Shown here: piece after piece, positions 32,201-44,939 of the stretch
How the letters are laid out: each line of letters starts with the position of its first letter
Numbering within the stretch: the stretch's first letter is position 1
Source of the DNA: Triatoma infestans
Lineage: Eukaryota > Arthropoda > Insecta > Hemiptera > Reduviidae
Assembly (NCBI GenBank): GCA_011037195.1
Contig: JAAEAF010002374.1
Span: forward strand, 83,625-147,624
Reading direction: 5' to 3'
Length of the DNA stretch: 64,000 nt
Notes under the pieces: generated by a model
The model's input: only the letters and a program-made list of their open reading frames with translations
Told to the model about the DNA's origin: nothing
Databases searched by the model: none
Position numbers and translations under genes: made by a program

Positions 32201-34926
32201 TTCGTTTAAATGTTTGAAAGGGTATTTTTAATATGTTTACATGGTTTTAAGGAAAAAAAAAAATTGACAAATCATTTTACCCTTAGATTTTCTCTTCCTG
32301 GGAACCTCTACAACTCACTGTCCAGTGATGGCAGTGATATCCGAGAGGAACACTGGTCCGGAGGCCGGCAGTATACTGAGAATGCTCCGAGCGCCAGTGA
32401 CGAAATCATATCTAAGAGAGCAAAATCTCAAATGTATAATGAGATAAAAAGCAGCCTAGCAGTTTGTGTAATGATTATAGAATCTGAAAAATCCATCTTT
32501 TCACTAATGATGAAATAATATTGCAGCTGATTTTTTTTTTTAATTCTCATTGTTGCCATTTTTACTTTCTCTTACTCTTAGGAGGTATTACGATCGTGCC
32601 AAATTTTCAAAATTGAGTTTTTACCGGAAATACATGTTTTGAGCTCCCCTGAGTACGGAAAAAAGTTTTTAGCGAATCATGTGTGAATACCCCTCTAAAG
32701 TACAATTTCAGTACATAGTATGGTTCTGACATCTATATAATATTGATATAGGTACTTTAGAAGTTTTGCCGGAATTCCAAATTTAAAGGAAATCTTGTAA
32801 AAGGAAATGCGACTTTACAGAATTGCCTTTGAGTTTATTTTAATTTTCTCAAAAACGACTGCAATGATTTTGTTTAAACTTGGAATGGTAGGTAACTGCA
32901 GAGATATGAACCTGTCACTTTTATTTGTAATATTTTTGCAGAAAAATTCGTTTTATTGTGTTTGTGGAATCAGCCTTATGGCGTTATATCCTTGATTAAC
33001 TCACACCAGACTTTTGTAATAGGTGTTATATGTGGACATGAGTCGGATTTTCGAGAGTGAGATGTGCCTAAATTCGAGACACAAAGTTGTCGAAAAGCCC
33101 CATCGAACTGTTTTTTTTTTTTTCAAAGAAGTTTGTTTTAGTATCCATTGAATACTATTAAATTAAAAGTCAGATTTAACCCTGAATAACCATTAGATCC
33201 GTACAAGCCCCAATAAATTGAAATATTCGTTCTTTCACCGTGCTTCTAATCTAGAAAAACATTAAAAGACAAATGATCTTGAAGCTTTTAAATTGTTTAT
33301 GTTACTAAAATATGATTGACTGAAAAAGCACGGTATAATAGTGCTACTTGGAAGTATGTTACATCCTTAATTCTGAAAGGATCAGAGCATAGCCGTCCTT
33401 ACTTTTGAAAGCTTGGACATAACTGAACCTACTTCAATGAGTTTAGCTACATACGCAATCGATACAATGTTAGTCTGTTCCAACAAAGGCATTAATAAAA
33501 GCATCACTGACTTACCGACATCAATTACATTTTATCAAACTTGTTCCAAAAATGGAAATTGAAGTTAAATCCTCCAAAAACAGGCAAAGATCTTCGCTCC
33601 AAGTGGTTCCGGATTGAAGGCCTTCAATACTCCAAAGATAAAGAAATATACAAGAAATTCCCTGGAGACAAACGGACCAAGGAGTGCGCTATCTTGGCAT
33701 AATCCTAGATACAAGACTCACCTGGAGACTATACATCAACACTAAACTACAATAAGCATACACCCGACTACAACTATACCCACTTATTAACAGAAACACC
33801 CCTTTCAAACATTTTCCTCAGGCCACTTCTGACATACGCCTCTCCAGTTTGGATAACAACTAGCAACACACTGTCGAAACGATTACAGACCTTTCTAAAC
33901 AAAGTACTAAGAATTGCACTAAAGCCCCCTTGGTTTACCAGGAACAAACAAATACAAAAACTCGAAATTTAGAAATTCGTACACATATCACTAAATTAAC
34001 AGATAGCTTTTTTCTAACACTTCGCAAACTATTACATAGGTGACCCTACACTTCTAGAAGATTGAAACCCCCGACTATATCAAGATTTTTAATTTGGAAT
34101 TGAAAAAAAAAATTCTAACAAACCTGAATTTGCAATACTGTAAACATTTGAAATAAGATGAATGAATACTTTTGAAATTCGGAAGAAGCTGTATATAGGT
34201 AGAATATATGCATTTAGATGAAGAGGAAATGGCGGCCAAATCCACTGCGACCTACAAAATCTATTGTGGCTCGCAAGTAACCCTGCTCGTACACAGAATT
34301 CAGCCGACTGTAAAGTACAATAAATAATTTTGAATGTGAATGAGTGAATGTGCGAACAACTAGATTTGTCTGCCGCAAACTCAAATAGTGAATCTCAGCG
34401 AGCCCCGTGTGTGTGTTGTATCAAAGAATGGGAGCGTCTGTAAGTGTTGTTCACATGGTGTTAGGCTAGATCACTCGCAAGAGGGCCAAGTTTCTTAAAG
34501 AAGTGGTTAGTCCACTTTTCCTACGGGATAGACATAATATTTTACTAACCATAGCGCAGCTGTGGCCACAGATTTGATTATGAAATTGTATATTAAAATT
34601 TGTAATTTTTTTATTTTTTGTTTCAAGAAGGTAAGTCTAACATTTCGAGTTTATGCACTTAAGAACTTACATTAACCTCACTGGTAAAAGAAATCAAAAA
34701 ATCTATTATTTGTAATAGTTGATAATTAACTTGAAAAGCATTCACTAAAACTTCTGATAAATACTTGTTGCAGGTAAAAACGAACTTCCGAACAGCGATA
34801 ACAGTGCCTGAAAAGTCATGGGGACGGTTCCGTGACATATTTGCCGACTACTGCGATAAAATGAAAGATGGGTCGGACAAAACAAGTGGAGGCCCGGAAA
34901 GTCCTCCTGGTGGTGGCGCTAAGTGA
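26267..34926 (+). CDS. Pur-alpha: Transcriptional activator protein Pur-alpha
   Basis: Single-stranded, purine-rich DNA/RNA-binding protein acting in transcription and mRNA transport. Proposed exons: 26267-26306, 30564-30688, 30783-30885, 30982-31100, 31360-31587, 34774-34926. All junctions are GT-AG and all phases match, giving about 255 residues, close to insect orthologues. Three PUR repeats are visible. The first runs from '[18 protein letters not shown]' to 'DFYASLG'. The second runs from '[20 protein letters not shown]' through '[18 protein letters not shown]'. The third runs from '[16 protein letters not shown]' to '[10 protein letters not shown]'. The tail is short and Gly/Pro-rich. 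The first exon (start [13 protein letters not shown]) is an inference: it rests on a good donor (CAG|GTAGTT), a matching phase and the GC-rich leader, and it is 4.3 kb upstream. The other five exons are certain. Nearest AATAAA: 34971. Confidence 0.93.
28481..29501 (-). repeat. DR element, reverse copy in PUR-alpha intron 1
   Basis: It begins with GAGGAAGTACCAAATTTGG and carries a (TG)n run at 28718-28733 where other copies have CA/TG runs. It ends with AGAGAAAGTGGTGTAAGTAATTTACACCAGA, the hairpin block with a changed stem. Around 28585-28620 there is a B-box-like 'CCAATTCGAGTCCC' that may mark a small insertion. Confidence 0.55.
29690..29801 (-). mobile_element. tRNA-derived SINE
   Basis: On the - strand: GGGCGGGTATAGTGTAGTGG (A-box-like TAGTGTAGTGG), then about 35 bp, then CAGTTCGAGCCCG (B box), a short body, and a poly(A) tail (poly-T on +, 29690-29705). 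RNA polymerase III boxes plus an A tail is the classic SINE plan. The T-stem does not pair well, so it is not a functional tRNA. No clear target duplication was found. Confidence 0.6.
31690..31775 (+). repeat. Dispersed repeat shared with 58128-58225
   Basis: TTTGCTCTGTGCAAGTCTAC, then TATCA.ACTGTTTTGACAAAAA and a CTGATGA core, recurs on the - strand at 58225-58128. The conserved block ends in the hammerhead-like motif in both places, so the motif travels as the end of a larger mobile unit. Confidence 0.6.
31735..31772 (+). ncRNA. Hammerhead-like motif, copy A
   Basis: Order along the strand: CATC (31735-38), CTGATGA (31739-45), TAGGCGAATGCCC (stem II, GGC/GCC with a GAAT loop), GAAAC (31759-63), TG, GTC (31766-68), GATG (31769-72). 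CATC pairs with GATG to make stem I. CUGAUGA and GAAA are the exact hammerhead core strands, and GUC is the preferred cleavage triplet. Caveats: stem II starts after unpaired nucleotides where a canonical hammerhead pairs at once, and stem III is only two pairs. Confidence 0.45.
32279..32396 (+). mobile_element. SINE fragment, 5'-truncated
   Basis: From ACCCTTAGATTTTCT through CTCACTGTCC, GGAGGCCGGCAGT and GCTCCGAGCGCCA this matches the body of the SINE at 57798-58041 (opposite strand). The tRNA-like head of that copy is missing here. Confidence 0.65.
32563..33010 (-). repeat. DR element, internally deleted copy
   Basis: It starts ACTTTCTCTTACTCTTAGGAGG and continues with 'ACGATCGTGCCAAATTTTC' and 'TTTTTACCGGAAATACATG'. 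It ends TCACACCAGA at 33010. About half the usual length is missing. Confidence 0.6.
33541..34090 (+). pseudogene. Jockey-like non-LTR retrotransposon ORF2 relic in an intron
   Basis: The translation shows '[14 protein letters not shown]', then '[20 protein letters not shown]' and '[20 protein letters not shown]'. These are the ordered C-terminal motifs of Jockey-clade reverse transcriptases (LRP.LTY..PVW; LQ.FQNKVLR...PW..RN). Stops and shifts are present. Orientation is the same as the host gene. Confidence 0.75.
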
Positions 34927-37900
34927 TGAGAATTGCCATACCACCGTGGCCGCTAGCGTTCTATTTAAATAATAAATGAATTGCAACTTTCCAGCAACAA
35001 ACATAGAGACTTCAATCCCTCCAGGCGGTTTATATATGTAATAAATAAATAACAAAAACAAAATAAATAAATAAAAAAAATGGAAAATAAAGTAATTAAA
35101 TAATTTAAAAAAAAATGAGTGCGGTAGAAACAGTTTCGTGTTGCAGCTGACTTTTTTTAATGGAAACAGCTGATATATATATATATGTATATATATCTTA
35201 TATATATTATTATATTAAAAATTGTTTATAAATATTAGTCGGTGGATATTATATATAAGTATATATATAATAAATATATATATAATATACATACCTCTTT
35301 TTAGACCATTGAGGACATTCTCGACAAACGAATGTGTATTCATCATTATGTTAAAAAAAAAGTGTTTTTTTGTTTGTTTTTTTTTTTAGTTTTACGCCCG
35401 CCAAATATGGTGACCCATAACGACTCGCGGTTTTTAACTAAAATAAAAAAAATTAGCCATTTTACATTGTGTCTGCGTGTTTTTGTGATGAAATTTATCC
35501 ATCAATCACAATTGTTACACTTTTAATGAATCATTAAAACAGTTCAATATTTTTTTTTCCTTAGAAAAAAGAAAAAACTAATTAAATAGAGAAAAAAAAG
35601 TTATATATCATTCTTGGATGAGTCGTCTTAGAAATTCTATTTAAACAACAAAAACAAAAAAAAAAAGCAAAACACAAATGTATTGATTGATGAAGGTGCT
35701 TTATGTTTGTTGGGGATTTGGGGCAAAGTTGCCTTGTGCCCGAATAGCATCAAATTTTGATTAATTGACTTATACTTGTTTGTTGTGCCACTTTACAGTT
35801 TTTTAGGGAAAAACGTTTGTACTGTTTAGGACATTGTTTCAAAAGTAAATTAATTAACAATTATTTCATTATTAAAATTTACATTTTCGTGGATTGCAGC
35901 TTTTTATCGCTCGTTCAAATAAAAGTTTTATAATAATAATGAAAAAAAAATTATTGTTGCTGATAACCTTATAATTAAAGGGTTGGTTAACTATAAAGAG
36001 TATTAAAATTGGTTTCTATCTTTTTCTCTCACTATTGAAACAAAAATAATAATTTTATAAATATATTTAAAATAGAAAAATATTTAATGTTGCCTGTCAA
36101 TGTTACTTATAAATTATTGCTTAAAATAAAAAAATATTAAAATTAATAAAAGAAACAAAATGTTGGAAGAGCGATAATAAGATGAAGTCCAAGTTTATGT
36201 CATTGCAAATTTGGTGGGAGATTTTTGATAAGGTTCTTCTCATATACCTGAATTTTAATTTTTTAGTTTTTTTTTTTTTTTGTATTTGTTATGACCAAGG
36301 TTATTTGGGTAAAACGTGACACATTACAACCGTCCCTACTTGCTAGGCACTTTGTTATATTTGTATTTTAGAGGTTTATTTATTATTATATAAAAATATA
36401 TTTAAAAAAAAATTAATAGTTCAGTTGCACACTGTATATAAATATTAGCAATTATATATATATTAAAAAATATTTATATATTTAAAATAATAACATTCAA
36501 GGATTGCTTATATTGATTGGATGGTTGTAATGCGTCCATTTTAAGGAGGTTAAAAATTAAAAAAGAAAAGAAAAAAAAAGGGAAAATTAATAAAGAAAAT
36601 GTCAAAAAAATAAAGCTGGCCAAGGTAAGCATTTATAAAAATAATAACAAAGAAAAGAACCTCTCCAATCGCGTGGGGTTAATCCAAATCAGAAGAAGGG
36701 GTTTTGATTATAAACTTCAGAGTAGTTTGTTTTTGCTTGTTTGTTTGTTAAATATATATGTACATATATATATATTATGTTGGTCATAGGCCAAAAAAAA
36801 AAAAAAAATGGTAAGAGTATTAATTTTGGAACTTTTAAGTGTTACAAAAAGCAAGGTTTAGGGTAAATAAGATGTAGAATTGTGGGATTATAAATTAAAA
36901 TTAAATGTATTAAAAAAAAAGAGGAAAAAGTGGTTCGAAGTTATGATTTATAAAGTTTATTATTATATTGTATTAATTATAATACTTAAAAAAAAAAATA
37001 AAATAAAATAAATTGTCTTCAGAAGACACTTGAGATTTTAAATCTCGAAAAAAAAAAATCCCTAGCTAACGGTTTTCAGTTTCATTACTCTTTTGTAGAT
37101 AAAGTGTCTAGTCCTACTTCCAGATTTCACAACAATTGTAGTATTATGAAAAATTAATTTATATGCTGTAAAAATAAAATTAAAAAAAAAAAAAATTAAA
37201 AGGAAGAACACCTTTTTTATTTCGCATCGAGCAGTGATCACGCCATCTCGATTTGTTTTTACTCTTTAAGATGATACAAATATTTAATGTTGTTGAAATA
37301 TTTTTATTAATTATTATAATAAAGAAAAAACTAAGAAAAAATTTAAAAAAAATAAATAAATAAAAATATATTTCACTTATAAGTTACCAAAATTGTATAG
37401 GTACGATTAAAAAAAAAAAAAATTATATGTGTTATATTTTGTAAAAGATAAGAAGTTTTCGATGGGTTTTGGTTTTGAGTTAGCTGCAGTAGGCTGTGGC
37501 TGGACCACCTAGCGCTACGTCGTATTAACCGCCGTTTTTTTTTTTTTTTACAAAAAGGGACATATAAAGATCTTTTTTCGCGGTTGTCCGAAAAATTATT
37601 TTGGGGCACAAGCATCCCCCCAGTCATGGGCTAACATTCGATTTGTATGATCTATATATATACCTTAATGTACAAATTACAAAAATATTTCCCGAAGTAT
37701 ATTATATTTCTCTCTATATTAATTAAAACTAATAATAACAAGAAAAATGCTTCTTTCAAATTAATGTGAAAAGAAGTTGTAAACGCAATTATTAGGGAGT
37801 AAATTTCTTTTTGTTTATAAAAAAAATTGGACTTTTTTAATATATATTTTATTATAATTATTATTTCAGGTGAATGATAATAAGAAATCATGTTTGTTTT

Positions 37901-37930
37901 TATTTTTTACTTTTTTTGTGTGCTTTTTAT
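34927..37930 (+). other. Very A/T-rich region after PUR-alpha, possible long 3' UTR
   Basis: Dense A-runs, T-runs and AT dinucleotide tracts (35160-35290 is mostly TATATA). There is no coding exon and no repeat family shared with the rest of the window. AATAAA occurs at 34971 and several times from 35038 onward. PUR-alpha genes often have long 3' UTRs, so it may be transcribed, but the sequence alone does not prove it. Confidence 0.4.
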
Positions 37931-40900
37931 TTAAAACCCTTATTTTTAAATTATATGTTACCGGCAAAGCAAAGTCCAGGTTATATATAAAATATATATT
38001 CTAAAGCTCTCCAAATGGCGACTCGCAAAGAATTACTATGGCCCATGAACATTTCTAAACAAATTATTCAGTGATTTCATATTTATTGCCCCCCTCCCCC
38101 CTAATAACATCAGTTCTCTGAGTCCTAATGGTTCGTGAGACATTGTGAACAAAAATATCAAACATAAATGGAATATATTTTATGCTTTTTCTGGGGATAT
38201 TCTACTCATTGCTAAATGAAAAGCTTGTATTCAAGAATTCATTGGAGCTAAGATCATCTGTATGTTCCAATATACTCACTATTGCTCAAGATGTCGGAAA
38301 AGTGTCAAAATCAGGCTGCATTTAATTTGGTTTTTAAAGGAACTCAAAAAAGCAAAATCTAAGGAACGCTTTATTGTATGATGAGGTTTAATTTCAAATT
38401 GAATAAGGAATTGGCTATTCAGCTTAAACCACTGTAACCTCAATTTGGGGTTCACTGCTGTCACCTACTTTTAAGAGTCCAGTACATAACAGATTTCTAC
38501 ATTAAAGTTCATAAATGTTTTTTTCCTTTTCTAGAATTTGCAGTCGCAACCAAACAAATTCTCTACACTGGTACTCTCTACACTTCGCCCGGGCGATATC
38601 TGCTAAGACCATCGTTGCACATGTTGTGTTTTTGAAGTTGCAATGTTTACTATCATAGCAGCCTTTGTTGGAGCGGTTCTTCTAAAAATTTAGGCTAGTA
38701 GTTATTAAACTTTTTCGTCCGTCTCAGTCCAAACTTGCGGGTTCTGGGATGGACATACACTCTATACATTTTAGTAATACTCAACAGCTGTATGCCGACA
38801 AGTTAGTTTAACTGTTGATAGTGGTAACAGCATTTAATAAAAGTTACAGTTTTAATTCCAATAAAATTGGTAAAATGTTTTTCTTAATGCCAATCAAGTT
38901 CTAAAGTAAGGTCCATAACGCTTTTACCCGGCCGATATAATACTGTTTCTTAAAATATGGTTGTTTAAAATTCACATTTTCTCTAATGCACCTTGAACTG
39001 GTGAAAATTAGGCCGCAGCTCTACGATTGAAAACGTGGTTTTCATGAAGAAAAATGATTCCGGGGAGTAGGCATTAATTTAGCAGTACAAATTTCTCTCA
39101 GCAAATTTGATTTTATTCCTTCAGACAATTGACAATTCACTATGGTACTAAGTTATCCATCGATCAGGATTATGTAATATAGATCATTAATTGAGTGTCA
39201 TATATAACAGATCGTGAAGATCTTATGCACCAAGTGTAGTATAGCTCATTAATCCCAGCTAAAGCGGAGACGTACGGAAAAAAATCTATCAAGTTTCAGA
39301 TACACTCACTCAAAACTTCAGAGTATATTTGACGTAATGGCGCTGGAAAGGTCAGAAGCAGTAAACAAGTAAATAATTTTATTAAAAACTTTAAAAGTCC
39401 CTTTTGACCTTTGAAGGCCTAGACCAAATGTACATAAATGTCCTGGAAGAGTATGAAATATATTTTAAAAATAAATTTGTTTGATACCAATGTCTGCTCT
39501 TGCTAATAAAATATCTGAATACATCGCTTTGCCGCTAACATACAGATCTTTCCAAAATAATACCTAGTTATACAGTATCTTCAATAATAATGTTTAAAAA
39601 ATAAAAAAGGTCATTTGGGTATAAAATAAGATCTATAAGCGAAAGAACATGATTTTCTATAATCAACTTCAACTTCAATTAGAATTTCTTATTAACAAGA
39701 TATTGTATTAACAAATTTTTAAATAGATGTAAATGTGCTTTGGGAAAAAAACAAAATTGGAGTAACATGAGGTAATATTAGCAATTACACTGCCATTGTA
39801 TTTCCTAAAGGCGGAGAGCCTATACTCCATATTGTGAGATTGGCTTTAGTAAATAAAAAATTAAAAAATTATTGAAATATATTTAAAAAAAAAAAGGAAA
39901 GTGAACACACAAATTAATGGTGAGTTTATGTTTTAATTCTGAAGATTGTGTGTTTAGGAGTAATGAAAAATAATGTTAAAAAACAAAATTACTTTTTTGT
40001 TTTCTTTCTTATCACATGTGTTTTTTTTTTTTTGTACGGGGGGCCATTTTTTGGGAAAATTTCAGAAACAAAAAATAAAGTGAAAAACTTTAATTTAATA
40101 ATAGTACTTAAAAGAAATATATTGATTTCACAAACCATGGCCTTTGAACTGGATTGAATGATAATTCAGAGTAGTAAAAAAGAAAAAATAATTTAAAAAA
40201 AAAAAGCTTTTAACATAGTGTTAAAAACAACTAATGATGTGATATTAATACGTTTATAACATAATCCAAATAGTATTTATATGATAAAAAAAAAAAACAA
40301 AAAAAAACTATGTATTAAATGGCCCCCTGCACCTTTAATCCTCTCGTTGTCTTTCAATAATTTTTCAAAATGGATTAAAACAATTACATGACATGTTATG
40401 GCTCAATATATGAAAATCTCCTAGGTAATATAGTGTATTTCAATAACCCTTGCACATAAGTAATAATATTCCAGTTTCTTTTAATTTTTATTTTATTTTT
40501 TAATAAAAATTAAATGACCCTTCATTTCTCATTAAACGCATTTTTCAAATATAGGTTTGTGGTACTGCATTCCTTCTTGAATCCCGTAAATCCTAAAACA
40601 AAATAAAGAAAGGATTTTAAATTGCATATTTCGACGGATATGTACATTTCAAAAATCATTTTATGTCTGTATGCCAAGATCTTCAAATAATAATTGAGGT
40701 GATTTAAAAAGAAAAAATATACCATTTTCTTGAAGGAAAACAAAATGTGTAGAGTACGGCTTTTTTTATTAAAGAATTGCCAATAATTTCTAAATATTGG
40801 TTGGGTCCGCAGAATTTATTTGACAAAAAAGGTTGCGTCCTGTGTAAGGGGAAGGAGATGAACATATGAATTATTATGAGTGTATGTTTCAATTTTGAGA

Positions 40901-43900
40901 TAGTGTGTGTTTTTGGAGTAATGAAAAATAATAAATAAAACGCAATCAGTAGGTGTAATTAGTTGACTTTAAACAGTAAATGCTAACATTTCTACACTAC
41001 CTAACAAACGAAAACTTTATGAATCCAATATTCAAACACAATTCCGACTCAAATAAATCGGTAGCTTGACATTCGAATCACGTTATAATTTTTATTTTTA
41101 GAAACTTTACTATCAAACTAATAGACCAAAAAAGATATAAACAATCAGATATGTTGCAGCTAACACATCCATCGTAACGATGAAAACTAGTATTAACAAA
41201 ACCCTTTGGTCAATCGAATTTTAACTAGTTAGTTCTAGAATTCATTGAGAACACCTCATTCGTTTACAAAGAATCCTAATTTTGGTTTCACTAGGCAAAA
41301 TTCATTTTTTAGGACTCACAGTTTTGCGCGCAAGAGATTTTGAAGAACGCAAACTTATATGAAAAGTTAATTGTTTTGTACCATCCAGCAAGAGCTTTCA
41401 GGGCGTATGTCAATGCTCTCTTCTCCAGTTACAACAGGTCACTTCTTAACTAAATGTTACGACATCCAGTTACACCATACCCTAGATAAAAGGATCGTCA
41501 GGGTGTTACCACCAACAAAAAGTACCGTGAAGCGACGATTACAAACATAATGTTGCAGCAATATGTGGGTCCAGCTTTTGATTCTATACTGCAATACCTA
41601 CTTTTACAGAAATAAGTAGCTAACCATTTGTTGTAAAACCACAGCTGTACAGACTTGTTTGCTGCGAGTATACTGTTTTAGTTCATAGGAAGATACAGAA
41701 CACTTAAGTTTTCCGATTGAGATTGGTTGGTTTGTTATAAACCGATGTTTCGTCCATATTGCAGCAGGCTTCTTCAGGGTAGGGTCGACTTGTCCATTGT
41801 ACTTACAAGAACAATTTATTTGAAATACATAAAATATTTTTTTTAAAAAAAGAAACTTTTGCATCATTGAGGAATAGGCAAAATGTCGGCTTATAACAAA
41901 TGACGCGGTCTCAACCCGGTGGCCTAAAAGATCATTGGAAGACGTTGAACAGGGCAAATTTCAAGTATGCTACATTCATTTTTTGTTTGTATTTTGCATT
42001 TCAGTGCAGTAAAGAATTGTCTGTTGTTCCTGCAAGATGGCGTGCATTAAAAATATTTAGTAAAAGACAAACATTTGCATGTTCAAATGTCACCATAGTT
42101 AATTTTTAGTTATTGAACAAAAAAAAACTTAAGGGTTAAGACTTCTAAGTGAATTGGTCTCAAAGGTTTCTTTATTTTCATAAATGATTTCAGTATTCTG
42201 CGTTTGCTTTAATAATTCCTGTAAAAATTATCTAACTATTAAAAGTATAATTCGGAAGAGGGTTATAAAGATATACTTTGTCAAAAACATAAAATGAAAT
42301 CATTTGTGTAATTTAAAAAAAAGAAAAATTGGGGAAAATTGTTATAACATCATACCCAGTATTATCACTTTTTTGCAGTTTAATATATATATATAAAATT
42401 AGCTATAATCAAGCGTCTTTTATTAATGCAGCTGCCTTCCAGATGCAACAAAAAAATTAAAAAAATCACGGTTGAAATAAACTTTATAACCAATTACTTA
42501 TTGTTTTTGTTTCTTTCACATTTAAAATCTAATATCACTATTATCCTAAAAAAAATCATGCTAGAATGTATAACAATAATACTATATAACCTTTGATTTG
42601 GCAAATATGGGAAAATAGTTTAAGCACTCAATCGTGTCAGAATTTCGGTTGAGTTTACATCTGATTATTTGTTCTGAGAAGACCTCCCGAAAATTGCAAG
42701 AAGGTCAAATTATTTCGCGATTGACTAACATGAAATTTTCGCTCAAGATCAGTCTACAGGAAGGACCAGTTTGGTAAAAAATTTTCATCAGTTTCTCGCG
42801 ATTTCCTGGAAAACGGCTCCATTGATTTTCACTGAAATTGGAACTTTCACTAAATTACAATGGTCTAAGACTTTTGCTTGATAAATGTACTTCTGCGAAA
42901 GTTGAGTTTAGTTTCTGTTATGTTAATCTTTCCAAAAAATACTTATTCAATTTATTATATCTTCAAATAGAAACAAAGAAGAAATTTAAAAATTGGGTTA
43001 TTTCATTCGGCGACACTCTTCAAATGAGTTGATTTATGCTTTCTCAGCTCTGGGTTGCAGTAAGTGACAGTCATGATTTATAATCACTCTCAAGCCAGGT
43101 TGGGCATTTTCGAATAAGGTGATCGAGGTCATCTTGTGGGTATCTCATCCCAGGTTCGCTGTAGATATACGCACTAGGTGCTATATAGATGTTAAAGTCC
43201 TTTTACAAATCACCATAGTAGACGAATGATGAAATCTCCTCCATCGTTAAAACGTCTCGCCGTTCAACTCACAAACTGGATCTAAACATTGTTCTATTAC
43301 CAGAGCGCATTCTTCTTGGTCCTCTATACTGCCCAAAAATGGATAATTATCAAAAAATGTCAACGCTCGACTTTGCTCCTTTGAGGCGGGGCAATTTTTA
43401 TAGTGCGATAAAACATTACTAAAAATGACATTATTTCAAAAATTCTGAGTTTGAATGAACATTACAATAAAAAACTATATGGCAGTTTTCATACCCACTT
43501 TTTCCATGTGAAGTTTCCAATGGAGTGAAGGTTTCAAAATCTAAAGCTATCCATCTTATTTTTTTACATTTTATTAAAATGTATGAAAGCAAAATTTCAT
43601 CAATAATAAACCCCTAATTTTTATTTATTAAGTTAACATTCATTGAATGCTTATTTTTAAGTACACAAAAATTAATTTTTCGTACATTATCTTGTGATTA
43701 CACATATCTATTCATGCATTGATATAAAATAAAAATGCAACAAATTTAGCGACCACTATATCAGGTATGCTATTTCCAAATGGATCAAGTAAAATGAATT
43801 ATGAATTCAAATAGTTTCGGAAATATTTATTTCCATCTTCAGAATATAAACAGTTTAATACAGTTGTTGCAAGTATAACTGAGAACATTATTCCATTATC

Positions 43901-44887
43901 AAAATATTATTTCCGGCTTTAAAACATGCCTGAGACCTACCTTTCTAGTTACATATTACCTATAGTTGATGTTAGATATAAAATTCTCTGGTCTTTAATA
44001 GTCTCAGAATGTATTCTGTTTTTATTTCTGATAGAATGAGGTATAAATTTACTGCTTATTTGTCCCAAAAAATAATTTCATATTCAATTTCAAGGAAACT
44101 TTTCCAAATAGTACTAATCAATCAATCTTTTTATTAGGATTAAAGAAATTATAGATTTTTGGCTATGATTGAGATTAAAAACTATAACTAATCTTAAAAG
44201 CGAGAATCTTATTACATAAAAAAATTTCACTTTCCAGAACTGGTTTACAAACTCGAATAAAACGATCATTAATTACACAATTACATGATATTCAAACTTC
44301 ATTATTTAAAAGTAATTTCCTTAAATTTAACCATTTAATGCTATTCAAATAAATATATTCTGATTGGATGCATTCTCTATATTTAAAAGATTATAAAAAA
44401 AATCTTCGCTACAGGCATTGCTTTTAAAAATTGTAACTCAAATATACAAATGTGTAAAACTAACAGTTTAAGTAACAGGCCTAATAATGAAAATAAATAT
44501 TTTACAAAAATGAATATTTCTGCAAGAATTTGACTTTTTTTTCATTCTACTTGATCAACCTCCAATAAACATCATAACTTCCAATTTTTCTAATTCTGAT
44601 GAGTTAACCAAGGAACTCATTGAATTCGCTTGACATTTTCAGACATAATATAATAACTCAACTGGACGTATGCAGATGTTGCTTAATTTTCAATAAATTT
44701 GAATGAATTTAAAATGGTATTCAAATTGTCAGGCCTTAAAATTACAATGAGATCTGGCCCATTGCCGTACAAACATCTCAGTGAATGAATTTATTTTAAT
44801 CTAAAATTTCGGGGTTATTAAAAAGGTCTTCGGAGTTTTTTACATTAATCGAACTTAATTTCTGTTACGACAATATCAATATATTAA
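37931..44887. other. Seven kilobases with no supportable gene
   Basis: AT-rich. A diverged DR interior lies at about 42640-42860 ('CTCGCGATTTCCTGGAAAACGGCTCC'). A hammerhead-like motif is at 41741. 43050-43400 on the - strand gives an open but broken translation ending 'HLIRKCPTW', which may be a LINE remnant. Nothing else is recognised. Confidence 0.4.
41741..41780 (-). ncRNA. Hammerhead-like motif, copy D
   Basis: On the - strand: ACC, CTGAAGA, a poorly paired stem II region, GAAAC, ATC, GGT. ACC and GGT pair as a three-base stem I. The core strands are intact, but AUC breaks the second stem III pair. It is the weakest of the four copies with both core strands. Confidence 0.3.
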
Positions 44888-44893
44888 TTTATT
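44888..44893 (-). terminator. Poly(A) signal of the 44.9-46.3 kb gene
   Basis: AATAAA on the - strand (TTTATT on +), about 50 nt beyond the stop codon at 44940. Confidence 0.5.
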
Positions 44894-44939
44894 ATTACCA
44901 TTTTTTATCATCAGAAGTGATATAAAAAGCATTAATTAA

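Larger units (their letters stand above)
31588..34773 (+). other. PUR-alpha last intron, loaded with retroelement relics
   Basis: A 3.2 kb intron, far longer than the other three internal introns (94, 96 and 259 bp). It contains a hammerhead-like motif (31735), a SINE fragment (32279), a shortened DR copy (32563-33010) and a Jockey-like relic (33541-34090). Confidence 0.7.

Noticed and set aside
35332..35526. Small gene downstream of PUR-alpha
   Set aside because: The frame is mostly homopolymer-derived Lys/Phe and shows no splice or start context.
43050..43400. LINE endonuclease/RNase H remnant on the - strand
   Set aside because: Only a short suggestive 'HLIRKCPTW' line; too broken to call.
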